From the NCBI GenBank assembly GCA_036250195.1, contig JAVHZZ010000003.1, positions 87,313,418 to 87,377,417 of the forward strand: a DNA stretch of 64,000 bases, written 5' to 3'. Each line of letters starts with the position of its first letter. Within the stretch, counting starts at the first letter, position 1. The position numbers and the translations under genes were made by a program. Shown piece after piece: positions 13,000-23,966 of the stretch. The stretch comes from Mixophyes australis. Taxonomy: Eukaryota; Chordata; Amphibia; Anura; Limnodynastidae. The notes below the pieces were generated by a model that searched no databases, was not told the origin of the DNA, and worked only from the letters and a program-made list of their open reading frames with translations.

Positions 13000-13399
13000 C
13001 TCAGTTTCATGCCAATTTTGAATCTCAAAACAAAGCAAAATGTCATTACCGTGAAAATATTGATGTAAAACTTGCGAGGGTTTACGGTGGCTTAGTGGTT
13101 AGCACTTCTGCCTCACAGCACTGTGGTCATGAGTTTGATTCCCAACCATGGCCTAATCTGTGTGGAGTTTGCATGATCTCCCTGTGTTTGCATAGGTGCT
13201 CCAGTTTCCTTCCACACTCCAAAAACATACTAGTAGGTTAATTGGCTGCTATCAAATTGACCCTAGTCTGTTTGTCTGAGTGTGTGTATGTTAGGGAATT
13301 TAGATTGTAAGCTCCAATGGGGCAGGAACTGATGTAAGTGAGTTCTCTGTACAGCACTGCAGAATTAGTGGCGCTATATATATAGCTGATGATGATGAT
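13000..13399 (+). mobile_element. tRNA-headed SINE, copy C, with homologous 5' flank
   Basis: The SINE proper is 13078-13399, with box A TGGCTTAGTGG, the complete 3' segment 'gcgctatatatatagctgat' and a (GAT)n tail. The preceding 78 bp (13000-13077) are homologous to the 78 bp before copy B, so these two copies share an insertion site inside an older repeat. Confidence 0.82.
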
Positions 13400-14369
13400 G
13401 GCAGTACTAGTAGATAGACTGAGTTAGGTTCATTCTGATCATTCTGAACTAACTAGTATATATAGTGGAGTAAAACAGTGTGCTTTTGCAGTATGACTTG
13501 TGCACAAGGATTCAAATTCCAAGTGCTAATCTGGTTTGACACTGGCTGACCAGAGGTGCAGAGTCCAACGAGTTCCTGGTATTTACCAAAAATCGCTGCA
13601 CGGTGGGATGGATTTAGCTGCTAAGAACTCGCAAGTCACGGTCCACTGGCACTGCGTAGTAATCACATGTCATTAGATGGACAGAGGCATCAGTAGATAT
13701 TTACAAATAGATACCCAATTGTAAAGCGTTATGTAATTAGCTGTCCTCATGTAAATAAATGTTGATGATGATAGACGAAGGTGGCCTGCACCCATGTTAA
13801 AAACTTCAAAAACTAGTGCTATGCACTTCTTGATGGGTAGAGCATTCATCAGTAGTCAAGAGCGGAGCTAACAAAAACCTTGTTTTACTTATATGCTTCA
13901 AGTAAGGTTGATGTGTGCCATAATACTGCCCTTGTAATTCAAACAAGGGAACTCTAATATATATGCCAGTTACAAAGGTAAATCTACATCCGGTTAGCAT
14001 GTCCAGTTTGAGATTAAAGTGTCAATATCAATTCATGTTTTTGGCTAAGCACAAGTGTAGCATCTTATCTACTTCAGTTGGTTCGGGTTGTCCTGAATAG
14101 GCAGGTCTCCTTGGTCTGATTCCGGAAGACTGTTGGTGTTTGGAGCCCGAGGAGGGACAGGAACCATAGGTGACCTGAAAAGGCAGTGGTAGTGTGACTG
14201 AAACTCAAAGCTTGCACAACCCCAGGGTAAAGGAGACTGCCCCAGATCTGCAGTAGAGGAGGTCCCAAAGATTCATATATATAAATATGGAATGTATATG
14301 AATATGGAATGTAAATAACACCACTCAATAACAAAAATGTGTTTGTTTTAGTAATTAAGAATATTTGAA
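13400..14369. other. Non-coding stretch
   Basis: No gene was seen. At about 13762-13815, 'gatgatagacgaaggtggcc' and the sequence after it resemble 28345-28410, which suggests a shared dispersed repeat. Confidence 0.4.
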
Positions 14370-15314
14370 ATAATGCTGCTCCCCCCATTCATCACTCTGT
14401 GCCATGCTGCTCCCCCATCCTCTCCATCATCTGTGTCATACTGGCCCCCTTCTTCATCACACTGTACCATGCTGCTCCCCCCTTCTTCATCACACTGTGC
14501 CATGCAGCTCCACCCCTCCTGCATCTCACCGGGCCATGCTGCCACCCATTCCTTCTTCATCTCACTGTGCCATGCTGCTCCCCCTTCTTCATCTCACTGT
14601 GCCACGCTGCTCCCCCCTTCTTCATCTCACTGTGCCATGCTGCTTCCCCCTTCTTCATCTCACTGTGCCATGCTGCTCCCCCCTTCTTCATCTCACTGTG
14701 CCACGCTGCTCCCCCCTTCTTCATCTCACTGTGCCATGCTGCTCCCCCCTTCTTCATCTCACTGTGCCATGCTGCTCTCCCCCTTCTTCATCTCACTGTG
14801 TTTTTCTGCGCCCCCTTCTTCATCTCATTGTGCCATGCTGCTCCCCACACCTTCTTCATCACACTGTACCGTGCTGCTCCCCCTCCTTCTTCATCTCACT
14901 ATGCAATGCTGCTCCCCTTCTTCATCTCACTGTACCATGCTGCTCCCCCCTTTGTCAACACACTGTGCCATACTGCTCCCCCACTTCTTCATCTCACTGT
15001 ACCATGCTGCTCCCCCCTTTGTCAACACACTGTGCCATACTGCTCCCCCACTTCTTCATCTCACTGTGCCATGCTGCTCCACCTTTCTTCATCTCACTGT
15101 GCCATGCTGCTCCCCCCTTCTTCGTATCACTGTGACATGCTGCTCCCCCCTTCTTCATCTCACTGTGCCATGCTGCTCCCCCTTCTTCATCTCACTGTAT
15201 CTTTCTGCCCCCCCTTCTTCATCTCACTGTGCCATGCTGCTCCCCTACTTTTTCATCTCACTGTGCCATGCTGCTCCCCCCCTTCTTCATCTCACTGTGC
15301 CTTTCTGCTTTCCT
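14370..15314. repeat. Minisatellite, 31-33 bp unit
   Basis: About 29 copies of a pyrimidine-rich unit (catgctgctcccccct plus tcttcatctcactgtgc). Because the unit is stop-free in several frames it creates long spurious open frames of up to 369 codons rich in His, Ser, Pro and Cys; these are not genes. Read on the minus strand, the array and its right-hand neighbour match the arrangement at 23163-23715, so both come from one transposon family. Confidence 0.9.
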
Positions 15315-15415
15315 CCACTTGCCTCCGTCCCTTTACTTACCTTTGTATTGGCTCCTTTCATCTATTTTCTTTTCTTTTCTTCCGTCTTCTTGCTTCTTCC
15401 TCACTGCACCACTCC

Positions 15416-15466
15416 TCACTGAATGTCGGGCGTGACATGATGACGTCATGCCCGACATTCAGTGCA
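15416..15466. repeat. Near-perfect inverted repeat (hairpin)
   Basis: 'cactgaatgtcgggcgtgac' is followed by its complement after a short spacer containing ATGAT, giving about 20-bp arms. A decayed version lies at 23163-23212 and the half-motif CCGACATTCAGTG recurs at about 60507-60519. Confidence 0.85.
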
Positions 15467-16208
15467 AACAGAGAAGGGAAGCAGAACACCGGCGGCGCGA
15501 TTATGTGAGTATATGTATACTCACATGATCACATGATCGCGGCACCTGCGCCCCCTCCACCCCGCAAATAAAAGACGTAAAAAAAGAAAAAATTAGGTTA
15601 AAAAAACTCAAAAAACAAAACAACTCCGGCAGTGAGGGCCCAGGCCGGGCCCCCTGGCATGCCCAGGCAAGTAGTACCCGACCCCCCGTCTCAGCGGTCT
15701 TGACTATATGTAAGTAAGCACATTTTGATTTCTTTCTTTTGTTAGTGGATAACTAACCTATGACAAACAAACAAGCCCTACAGTTTACAACCTTTCTGTC
15801 ACCTTCAGTGGTTTAAGTGGACCGTTATACTGTGGAATGCTATATTGTTAATCCTCCCCACTGCTCATCTGACTCACCACTTGGTAATCAAGTGTCACAA
15901 ACAAATATGTCTCAATGCAGAAGCCGTAGTCAGTGAGCCATTTGTACAGACCTCAGAGCATTTTGGTCTCCATAAAAATGCAGGTAGTGAAAATTGCGAG
16001 ACCAGTTAGGAAAGATCAGCACAGTCTGCCAACTGTCCTGATTCTGGTGGGGCGGTCTCGGTTTTGTATTACCATCCTGCTTTTTTGTGGGACTTTGTTG
16101 CAAATGCAACGATGGTTAGGATGTATGTCACGTCTCACACTGTTCTTATTATTTAAGGGCAAGCTGTGAGCACTACAGTTAGATGAATGCAGCTCACCCT
16201 TAATAAGC
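15467..16208. other. Non-coding; remnants of repeat families
   Basis: 15467-15700 continues the family of the 14.4-kb minisatellite and is GC-rich. 16010-16150 ('gattctggtggggcggtctc' and around it) resembles 23880-23950. The SINE-like and coding signals seen elsewhere are absent. Confidence 0.45.
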
Positions 16209-16216
16209 AGTAGTGT

Positions 16217-16513
16217 CATTGGCGGATCCAGGGTGGGGCGATCGGGGCAATCGCCCCCCCCCCCTAGCGGGGGCTTGCTTCCGACGGCTGCACACTATGT
16301 GCAGGTCTGCTCGGCAGTGACAGGCAGTGACAGTGTGCTGCCTGGCTGCTCTGATTGTGTTTAAAACACAATCAGAGCTGCCGGGCAGCACATTGTCCCT
16401 GCCTGTCACTGCCGAGCAGACCTGCACATAGTGTGCAGCCGCCGGCAGCCTCAGAAGTCAGAACGGCCCCCCTAAATCACCTGGGGTACAACCATTTTCT
16501 AGATCCGCCCCTG
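16217..16513. mobile_element. Non-autonomous hAT MITE, copy 2
   Basis: An exact 8-bp direct repeat, AGTAGTGT, lies at 16209-16216 and 16514-16521. The ends are CATTGGCGGATCC and, reverse-complemented, CAGGGGCGGATC, the same family as 147-403. The interior is a near-perfect palindrome of about 90-bp arms ('ctgcacactatgtgcaggtc' recurs inverted near 16420-16437). It has inserted into another repeat whose halves lie at about 15990-16208 and 16522-16640. Confidence 0.93.
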
Positions 16514-16521
16514 AGTAGTGT

Positions 16522-17239
16522 GAAGCGGGACATACATCCCAACTGTCCTTGCAATCAGAATAAAGTCCTGACTGAGCTGGACAGTGACACAAAATAGTCA
16601 CTGCCCCAACAGAATTAGGACAGCTGGATACTATTGCCTATGTATCTGAAGGGGATGAGAAGAGTTGGAGAGCAGTCTAGCACTATCTCAAATGCCCTTT
16701 GCATATACTATGGTGGCATGGCATGGAAACTCCACCCTGGAAATTCTGTGTTTGCCCCTGCTCAGTAGGGTTCATTTAATTTAGATCCATGGCAACCAAT
16801 CCGACACTTGCTTATATTGTCTAACTTGCACTAGACTAATAAAATCTAATAATTTATTGTTTGTTGTAGTTCAATGAAAATATTACACCTAAATCCATTG
16901 TTTTTAAATGCGACATATGGGCCTGATTCATATTCGGACATACGACAATTTTTGTAACGTATCTTGCATGAAATGGCTCTGTGCATGCTCAGAAATGGAC
17001 CTTACGCCAATGAACACAATTGCATCAAAGTCATGTCAAACGGAATTAACACTACGATTGAGGTGGAACGGGGGAGGGAAGGGGAGGACTAACTAGGCAA
17101 TTTATGTCTTGTGTTACCAGTAAGTACGCTTGTTTTCAGCCGCATCATTTGTGAACGGCATAATCTTTGTTTTAAAAACTACACGTACAGTACGTGTGCC
17201 ACTAGCTAGCATAGAACATGTATGCAAGTAAAATAGACG
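16522..17239. other. Non-coding stretch
   Basis: The first 120 bp are the right half of the repeat split by the MITE. From about 16918 a sequence starting like the MITE at 4599 ('gggcctgattcat') begins, but no matching inverted end was found. Confidence 0.4.
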
Positions 17240-17562
17240 ATAAAAACTAGGGATGTGCACCGGCGACTTTTGAGGTCTCGTGTTTTGTGTTTTGGATCCG
17301 GATTTTCATTATTTTTGGGGTTCGGATTTGTCTTGCAAAACACTTGACGAAAGGTCTCGGTTCGGATTTAAGGTTTTGGATTCAGATTTTTTTTGGAAAA
17401 AACATAAAAAGTTTAAAAATCAAGTTTTTGGGCTTATTTTCACTCCTATGCTATTAGTAACCTCAATAACATTCAATAACAAGCATTTCCACTAATTTAC
17501 AGTGTATTCTGAACACCTCACAATATAGTTATTAGTCCAAAACGTTGCAACGAGGTATCTTT

Positions 17563-17995
17563 CTGGACTGCGTAGAGGAGTGGGTCACCACAATATATAT
17601 TAAAAACCCTGAACTTTTATGATTCGCACCAATAAATGTACCTGGACTGCGTAGAGGAGTGGGTCACCACAATATATATTAAAAACCCTGAACTTTTATG
17701 AATCGCACCAATAAATGTACCTGGACTGCGTAGAGGAGTGGGTCACCACAATATATATTAAAAACCCTGAACTTTTATGAATCGCACCAATAAATGTACC
17801 TGGACTGCTTAGAGGAGTGGGTCACCACAATATATATTAAAAACCCTGAACTTTTATGAATCGCACCAATAAATGTACCTGGACTGCGTAGAGGAGTGGG
17901 TCACCACAATATATATTAAAAACCCTGAACTTTTATGAATCGCACCAATAAATGTACCTGGACTGCGTAGAGGAGTGGGCACTGGGCACCACAAT
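17563..17995. repeat. Satellite array, 79-bp period
   Basis: 'ctggactgcgtagaggagtg' starts at 17563, 17642, 17721, 17800, 17879 and 17958, exactly 79 bp apart each time. Units are almost identical, so the array expanded recently or has been homogenised. It lies inside the hAT element. Confidence 0.97.
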
Positions 17996-18194
17996 AAAAT
18001 ATATAAAAAACCTTCAACAGGTCTGCATTACACTACACATACGGCTGCTCCTCCATCCTCTCCATCATATACATGTTGGAGTTTTAGCGTGTGACAACCT
18101 CTTGTTTTTGATAATGTCAGTGCATTTTGAATATTTTTCAATTTGCCCCACACCACTGAATGTACTTTATCTATGATACGCATCTATCTATCTT

Positions 18195-19170
18195 GACTGC
18201 GTAGTGTGGTGGCCCCGGTACACAATTTGGTACCGAGGCCACAATATAATTAAAAAACCCTCCACGTGTCAGAATTCCACCAAAAAAGGGTATGGACTGC
18301 GTAGTGTGGTGGCCCCGGTACACAATTTGGTACCGAGGCCACAATATAATTAAAAAATTGGGCATCAACTGTCACCGTTGTTTAATATCTGATACACCTA
18401 AATATGGACTGCACAGTGGAGTGGCCCCGGTAGTAAATTTGGTGCCGGGGCCACAATAAAATAAATACACCCTCAACTGGTCTGAATTCCACCAAACAAG
18501 TATCTGGACTGCGTAGTGGGGTGGCCCCGGTACCCAATTTGATACCGGGGCCACAATACCTCCTCCAAACATGGTACAGACAATTCGTCATTGAGATCCC
18601 ATCAAGTATGTTAAAGACAGACAGGGTCGAAGTGTTATTGGTTGACTTTGTAAACCAAAAAACTGTCCATGTTGCACATAGTCGTGCAATGAAGACTGAC
18701 TTTTTTATTTAAAGGCACCATCTTTCAAGTGTAGTGTTTGTAAGTCTAAGTCATATTATACTTTTGGTAAAATTGGTTTATTTTGTTCCTCTTTATGGTA
18801 ACTACTAATAGAATTAAAGTATTAAATAGAAGCGGCAGTTCCTCTTTATGGTAATTAGTAATAGAATTAAAGTATTAAATAGAATTAAAGTATTAAATAG
18901 AATTAAAGTATTAAATAGAGTGGTATAGAGTTGTAGTGTGGTATAGATAGAGTGGTCCCCACAATATAATAATAAAACCCTCAACTGGTCTGAATTCCAC
19001 CAAACAAGTATCTGGACTGCGTAGTGGGGTGGCCCCGGTACCCATTTTGATACCGTGGCCACAATAAAATAAATACACCCTCAACTGGTCTGAATTCCAC
19101 CAAACAAGTATCTGGACTGCGTAGTGGGGTGGCCCCGGTACCCAATTTGATACCGGGGCCACATTACCTC
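18195..19170. repeat. Satellite array of hairpin-bearing ~100-bp units
   Basis: Units begin 'ggactgcgtagtg' at about 18196, 18296, 18406, 18504, 19013 and 19112, and are related to the 79-bp array through 'ggactgcgtag'. Each contains an inverted repeat, GTGGCCCCGGTA then TACCGGGGCCAC, around 'cccaatttga'. The series is broken at about 18565-18985 by other sequence that includes short 'tattaaatagaattaaag' repeats (18815-18920). Confidence 0.9.
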
Positions 19171-19432
19171 CTCCAATTTCCAAGTGTAGTGTTTATAACA
19201 TCTTAACACTACACTAATTCTAGCACGTCAAAACCTCTTGTTTTAAATAATGACAGGGCATTTAACTTTTGATTTAATTTATTGAATTTGTTGGCATTTT
19301 CTTTTACTTTTTGAACATGGCAAACGACTGTTGAATGGTCACATAATGCCAAAAAAAAAGTTGCAAGATGGAATTGTCCTTGGGCCCTCCCACCCACCCT
19401 TATGTTGTTGAAATAGGACATGCACACTTTAA

Positions 19433-19495
19433 CAAACCAATCATTTCAGCGACAGGGCCTACCAAACAACTGTGGCTGAAATGATTGGTTTGTTT
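19433..19495. repeat. Inverted repeat inside the hAT element
   Basis: 'aaaccaatcatttcagc' is followed about 27 bp later by its complement 'gctgaaatgattggttt', giving 17-bp arms. Confidence 0.9.
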
Positions 19496-19549
19496 GGGCC
19501 CCCACACCAATAAAACAATTCATCTCTCCCTGTACAAACTAAACAGGCT

Positions 19550-19825
19550 CTACTGAGGAAAGATGTCGTCCTCATCCTCAACCTCTGATTCCTCTCCCCC
19601 TACAGTGTGTACTTCCTCCTCCTCACACATTATCAATTCGTCCCCGCTGGACTCCACAACCACAGTCCCTCTGTACTGTCTGGAGGGCAGTGCTGTACTT
19701 CATTGAGGAATTGATTATTCATTTTTATAAACATCATTTTTTCAACGTTGTGAGGAAGCAACCTCCTTCGCCGCTCACTGACCAGGTTCCCCGCTGCACT
19801 AAAAACTCTTTCCGAGTACACACTG
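19550..19825 (-). pseudogene. hAT transposase, C-terminal dimerisation fragment
   Basis: The minus-strand frame from about 19821 reads YSERVFSAAGNLVSERR and then LLPHNVEKMMFIK, the conserved hAT C-terminal (Dimer_Tnp_hAT) signature with the S-E-R-x-F-S-A-A-G motif. A shift to another frame near 19680 leads into an acidic tail rich in Glu and Asp that ends at TAG (19550-19552). The region upstream is not hAT core, so only about 90 codons survive. It would act in transposase dimer formation; here it is a remnant. Confidence 0.82.
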
Positions 19826-20198
19826 GAGGGGGGACAACTCAGTTAAAAAATAGAGCCAGTTTGTACAGGGGCTTCCAAACTGCCTTTTGGAGTTCTACCA
19901 CGTCACTACCTCTAGTTAATTTAGATTGCAAGGCTTGTAAATATAAATACTTTGAAGATAAAAAAAGCAGGCTGCACAGACTGAGGAGCAAGAAAGTGAA
20001 ATTAAATGGACCACGTTACTTTGGTGGCTATCTATGCCCCCCCCCCCCCCCCGCCCTACACTTGTAGTTGAATATAAATAAAGCAGCCTGCATAGACTGT
20101 AGAACTAGAAATTCAAATATACAAAGAAATGGACAAAGGCAGTTTGGTATCTGTCTGCATCAGATCCCCTCTCCACTAGGAGTAAAACAGAAAACTTT

Positions 20199-20880
20199 TC
20201 AGCCGTTATATAATCTAGAATATAAATAGAAATTGAGAAAGGCAATTTGGTATCTGTCTGCATCATAATCATCAACATCCTCCTCAGCGCCAGCTACATC
20301 AATATCCTCCTCCCAGTGTACAACATTCACACCTTCATTAGCCAAATCTGTAACTGGACTGTGGGTGATCCTTCCAGCATATGCAGAGGGCGTGCTGCAA
20401 ATGCTGGATGGAGTCACCTCTTCCCGTACAGTGATGGGAAGGTCAGGGTTCACAACCAACAACACCCTTGGACTCGCCTTGGGGATTTGTGATGTCATCT
20501 GTTTAGAAGGCAGAGTTCTTTGCTGTTTTGTTGTTGTTGCTGACAGCATAACTCTCTTAAATTTTTTGTAGGGGGGGAGGAGGGCTTAGATCCTTGGGTG
20601 AAGCTGGACCACTAGTCATGAACACGGGCCAGGGCCTAAGCCGTTCCTTGCCACTACGTGTCGTAATTGGCATATTGCCAACTTTACGTTTCTCCTCAGA
20701 TGATTTTAAGTTTCTTTTTTTGCTGTTTTTTGAGAACTTGGGCTTTTTGGATTTTACATGCCCTGTACTAGGAGATTGGGCATCGTGCTTGCCAGACGAC
20801 GTTGATGGCATTTCATCGTCTATGTCATGACTAGTGGCAGCAGCTTCAGCATTAGGAGGAAGTGGGTCTTGATCTTTCCC
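20199..20880 (-). pseudogene. hAT transposase, N-terminal linker fragment
   Basis: Two minus-strand frames (20557-20811 and 20199-20549) are rich in Ser, Lys, Pro and acidic residues, with STSSGKHDAQSP and later VVHWEEDIDVAGAEEDVDD. This composition resembles the low-complexity linker between the BED finger and the catalytic core in frog hAT transposases; that is an inference from position between hAT ends and the C-terminal fragment at 19550. No zinc-finger residues are seen. A frame change lies near 20550. Confidence 0.55.
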
Positions 20881-20919
20881 TACTTTATCCTACAAATTTT
20901 TGGTCTCCATTATATGTAG

Positions 20920-21930
20920 CACAAGATACTGCAGAATGTGTGAACTTGGTAATATTGCAGTACCAATGGACTTATACTGCTGGATTGGTTTTGCAAATTT
21001 GGTTATAATTATATTTTTTTTTTTAATTTTTTAGTTTTTATTTTTTTTTACTTTTTTTTTATTTTTTAAAAACTTGGGAATAATGGGGGAATAACTATGC
21101 CCTTAGAAGCACAGAGCACAGGACACAGCACCACTGGACTGAACAGGACACGGCACAGGACCCAGCAGCACTACGGAACTCAGCAGGACAGAGCACAGGA
21201 CACAGCACCAATGGACTGATACTGCAGAATGTGTGAACTTTGTAATATTGCAGTACCAATGGACTTATACTGCTGGATTGGTTTTGCAAATTTAGTTATA
21301 ATTATATATATTTTTTTAAATTTTTTTTTTTTTTTTTTTTTTTTACTTTTTTTTTTTTTTTTAAAAACTTGGGAATAATGGGGAAATAACTATGCCCTTA
21401 GAAGCACAGAGCACAGGACACAGCACCACTGGACTGAACAGGACACGGCACAGGACCCAGCAGCACTACGGAACTCAGCAGGACAGAGCACAGGACACAG
21501 CACCAATGGACTGATACTGCAGAATGTGTGAACTTTGTAATATTGCAGTACCACTGGACTTTTACTGCTGAATGTGTGAACTTGGTAATATTGCAGTACC
21601 AATGGGCTTATACTGCAGGATTGGTTGTGCAAATTTTGTGGTAATTAAAAAAAAAAAATTAGTTTTTGGTATTTTTTTAAATAACTTTTTTTTATTTTTT
21701 TAAACACAGGGGAATATTGGGGAAATAACTATGCCCTTAGAAGCACAGAGCACAGGACACAGCACCACTGGACTGAACAGGACACAGCACAGGACCCAGC
21801 AGCACCACTGACCTCAGAAGGACAGAGCACAGCACACAGCACCACTGGACTGATACTGCAGAACACAGCACAGCACAGCACAGCACAGAACTAAACAGCA
21901 CAGCACAGAACTAAACAGCACAGCACGAGA
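20920..21930. repeat. Three tandem ~295-340 bp units with poly-T tracts
   Basis: 'tatgcccttagaagcacaga' occurs at 21096, 21391 and 21730, giving periods of 295 and 339 bp. Each unit joins an AT/poly-T stretch to a CAGCAC/CAGGACA-rich part. The first two units are almost identical. The third ends in short 'cacagcacagaactaaacag' repeats. Confidence 0.9.
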
Positions 21931-22372
21931 TCTACCAGGACAGAGGACCACCTAACACACCCTCCCTCTACCCTGATCAATGCCCGAGTGAAGATGGCGG
22001 CGACTAGCGGGAAATTTATAGGATCCGAGTATCGCGAGATCCGACAACGGGATTATGAGTCAGAGCCTCAGTTTCAGATTTGAATTTGGCGCTAATACCC
22101 GGATCTGTCTCGGATCCGACTCGGATCGGCAACGTTCAGGTGGGCTCGGATTTCAGAAATCCGAGTGCGCTCATCCCTAATAAAAACACATTGTTTGTAC
22201 AGTATGCATTCAAAGAATCTTGATTTTTGTATTGAATGTACAAAAAAAATGTTTTCAAAAATCCATAGATTGCTGATTATACTGTTAGTAGTTGTTCATT
22301 TATTTTAGAATTGAATGTTTTTTGCATGCATTCGGATGTGACCTTATTGCACATATGCAATTTGTGTTTCAG

Positions 22373-22436
22373 CTAAAGAAGATCTGATTGATATGGGAGA
22401 AGTTATCCAAACCTTCTATATTAAAGTGTTTGAGAG
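22373..22436 (+). other. Candidate host exon, 64 bp (unconfirmed)
   Basis: A possible acceptor 'tttgtgtttcag' ends at 22372 and a possible donor AG/GTACTG begins at 22437. Between them one frame is open: KEDLIDMGEVIQTFYIKVFE, then a split Arg codon. The pattern GE-IQ-FY--V-ER recalls the helical region before the VPS9 domain of RABGEF1/Rabex-5, from memory and over about 15 residues, so no gene symbol is given. It lies outside all transposons found, just right of the 4.9-kb hAT element. It could equally be chance. No second exon was found. Confidence 0.3.
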
Positions 22437-22516
22437 GTACTGTAGCTAACTATTTACCAAAATGACCTGATATGCCAAAAATAATAAGGCAAAAAAAATG
22501 TAGTCTTCTATTAAAG

Positions 22517-22836
22517 GACTGTACTGTGGCACAGTGGTTAGCATTGCAGTCGCACAGCTCCTAGGTTATGGGTCTGATTCCAAACAGGGCCCTATATGTG
22601 TGGCATTTGTATGTTCTCCCTGTGTTTGTTTAGGTTTACGCCAGGTGTTATGATTTCTTTCCACAGTCTAGAAGCTTACTGGTAGGTTAATTGGCTTCTG
22701 ACAAAAGTAGACCCTAATGTGTAAAGAATTTAGAATATAAGTTTTAATGAAGTAGGGACTAATATGAATGATTCAATATATTCTGTACAACGCTGTGTAA
22801 TATGATCGGCAATATATAAACAAATAGTAATAATAT
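22517..22836 (+). mobile_element. tRNA-headed SINE, copy D (diverged)
   Basis: It preserves the order of the other copies ('ggcacagtggttagcattgc' head, 'tatgttctccctgtgtttg', 'ggtaggttaattggcttctg', then 'aatatataaacaaatagtaa') with many substitutions, so it is an older insertion. Box A is degraded. Confidence 0.75.
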
Positions 22837-23334
22837 TAAGGAAAGTATAGTAATAATGAGTTGCTGGCCATCTTTAGTCTGTGATCAAAGCTATTTCTTT
22901 CTCTCTCAATTCTATACGCTGAGATAATACAATTATATGACCGAAATAATTTGTCATGATGAACCAATACTTCAAAATATACACAAGTAGATAGACACAA
23001 AGTATTATGTATACAGAATCAGGGTCAGACTGGCCTACCGGAAAGTCCGGCTTTCCCCTGTAAGGCCACAACCCCTGTAAGCTCTGCCCCCTTTGTTCGT
23101 GGGGGGAGCAGGTTTATTTTTATTTTTTTAAAGATAAAATATATATATACTTACCACGTTTGCATTGAATGTCAGGTGTGACGTCATCAAGTCACTCCCA
23201 ACATTGAGTGAGGAGCGGCGCAGAGAGAACCCAGCACGGAAGAAAGAAGACAGAAGACAAGAAGAGAAGAAAAGAGATGAAAGAAGCCAATAGGAAGGTA
23301 AGCAAGAGAACTAAGACAAGGGGAAGGAAACAGA

Positions 23335-23715
23335 AAGGGACAGAGTGATGAAGAAGAGGGGGGCACAGAGTGGTGAAATAGTGGGGGGAAGGCACAGAGT
23401 GATGAAGAAGAGGGGTGGCACAGAGTGATGAATAAGATGGGGGAGGCACAGAGTGATGAAGAAGAGGGGGGGAAGCACAGAGTGATGAAGAAGAGGGGGG
23501 GAGAAGGCACAGAGTGATGAAGAAGGAGAGGTCGGCAGAAAGGCACAGAGTGATGAAGAAGAGGGGGGAGTAGAATGATACAGAGTGATGAAGAAGAGGG
23601 GGGGCAGAAAGGCACAGAGTGATAAAAAAAAAAGGAGGCAGACTGGTACAGAGTGATAAAAAAGAGGGGTGGCAGAAGGGGACAGAGTGATGAAGAAGAG
23701 GGGGGAAGGCACAAG
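23335..23715. repeat. Purine-rich minisatellite, ~27-35 bp unit
   Basis: About 13 copies of 'ggcacagagtgatgaagaag' followed by a G run of varying length. Its complement gives long stop-free Pro/Ser/Phe-rich frames (up to 177 codons, minus) that are artefacts. The unit is the reverse complement of a relative of the 14370-15314 unit. Confidence 0.92.
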
Positions 23716-23966
23716 TATTAATCATGGGTCCTATTGATTTAACGCCAGGCCTGGTTGTAATTTTCTAAATGCACCCATTTTTTTTCCAAGTAGGGCCCCC
23801 AACATTCCAGGATCCAGACAAGCCACAACTAAAGAAACCAGCAGTCATAGGTGGTGAAAGTGACAAGAACGGGTAGGACAGTCTGTCATATGTTCTGATT
23901 CTAGTGGGACAATCCCGATTTTTGGTGACTGTTCCATCCAATCTAAGGGGCAGGTCAAGACTGTAC

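Larger units (their letters stand above)
17248..22179 (-). mobile_element. 4.9-kb hAT transposon with gutted transposase
   Basis: An exact 8-bp direct repeat, ATAAAAAC, lies at 17240-17247 and 22180-22187. The ends are TAGGGATGTGC and, reverse-complemented, TAGGGATGAGC. On the minus strand lie an N-terminal linker region of a transposase (20199-20880) and a C-terminal hAT dimerisation segment (about 19550-19825). The BED finger and catalytic core between them are missing, so this copy cannot encode an active enzyme. The remaining length is mostly satellite: 79-bp units (17563-17995), hairpin-bearing 100-bp units (18195-19170) and 295-bp units (20920-21930). The flanking sequence of subterminal 'cggatcc' words fits a transposase-binding zone. 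Confidence 0.9.

Noticed and set aside
14373..15508. Three overlapping long open frames (243-369 codons) rich in His, Ser, Pro, Cys
   Set aside because: They read through a stop-free 31-33 bp minisatellite in three frames at once; no domain, no start context and no conservation pattern.
17563..17995. CRISPR-like regular repeat with 79-bp period
   Set aside because: The whole 79 bp repeats, leaving no spacers; it lies inside a hAT transposon.
23187..23725. Open frames of 133-177 codons on the minus strand
   Set aside because: Product of a purine-rich minisatellite inside a hAT element.
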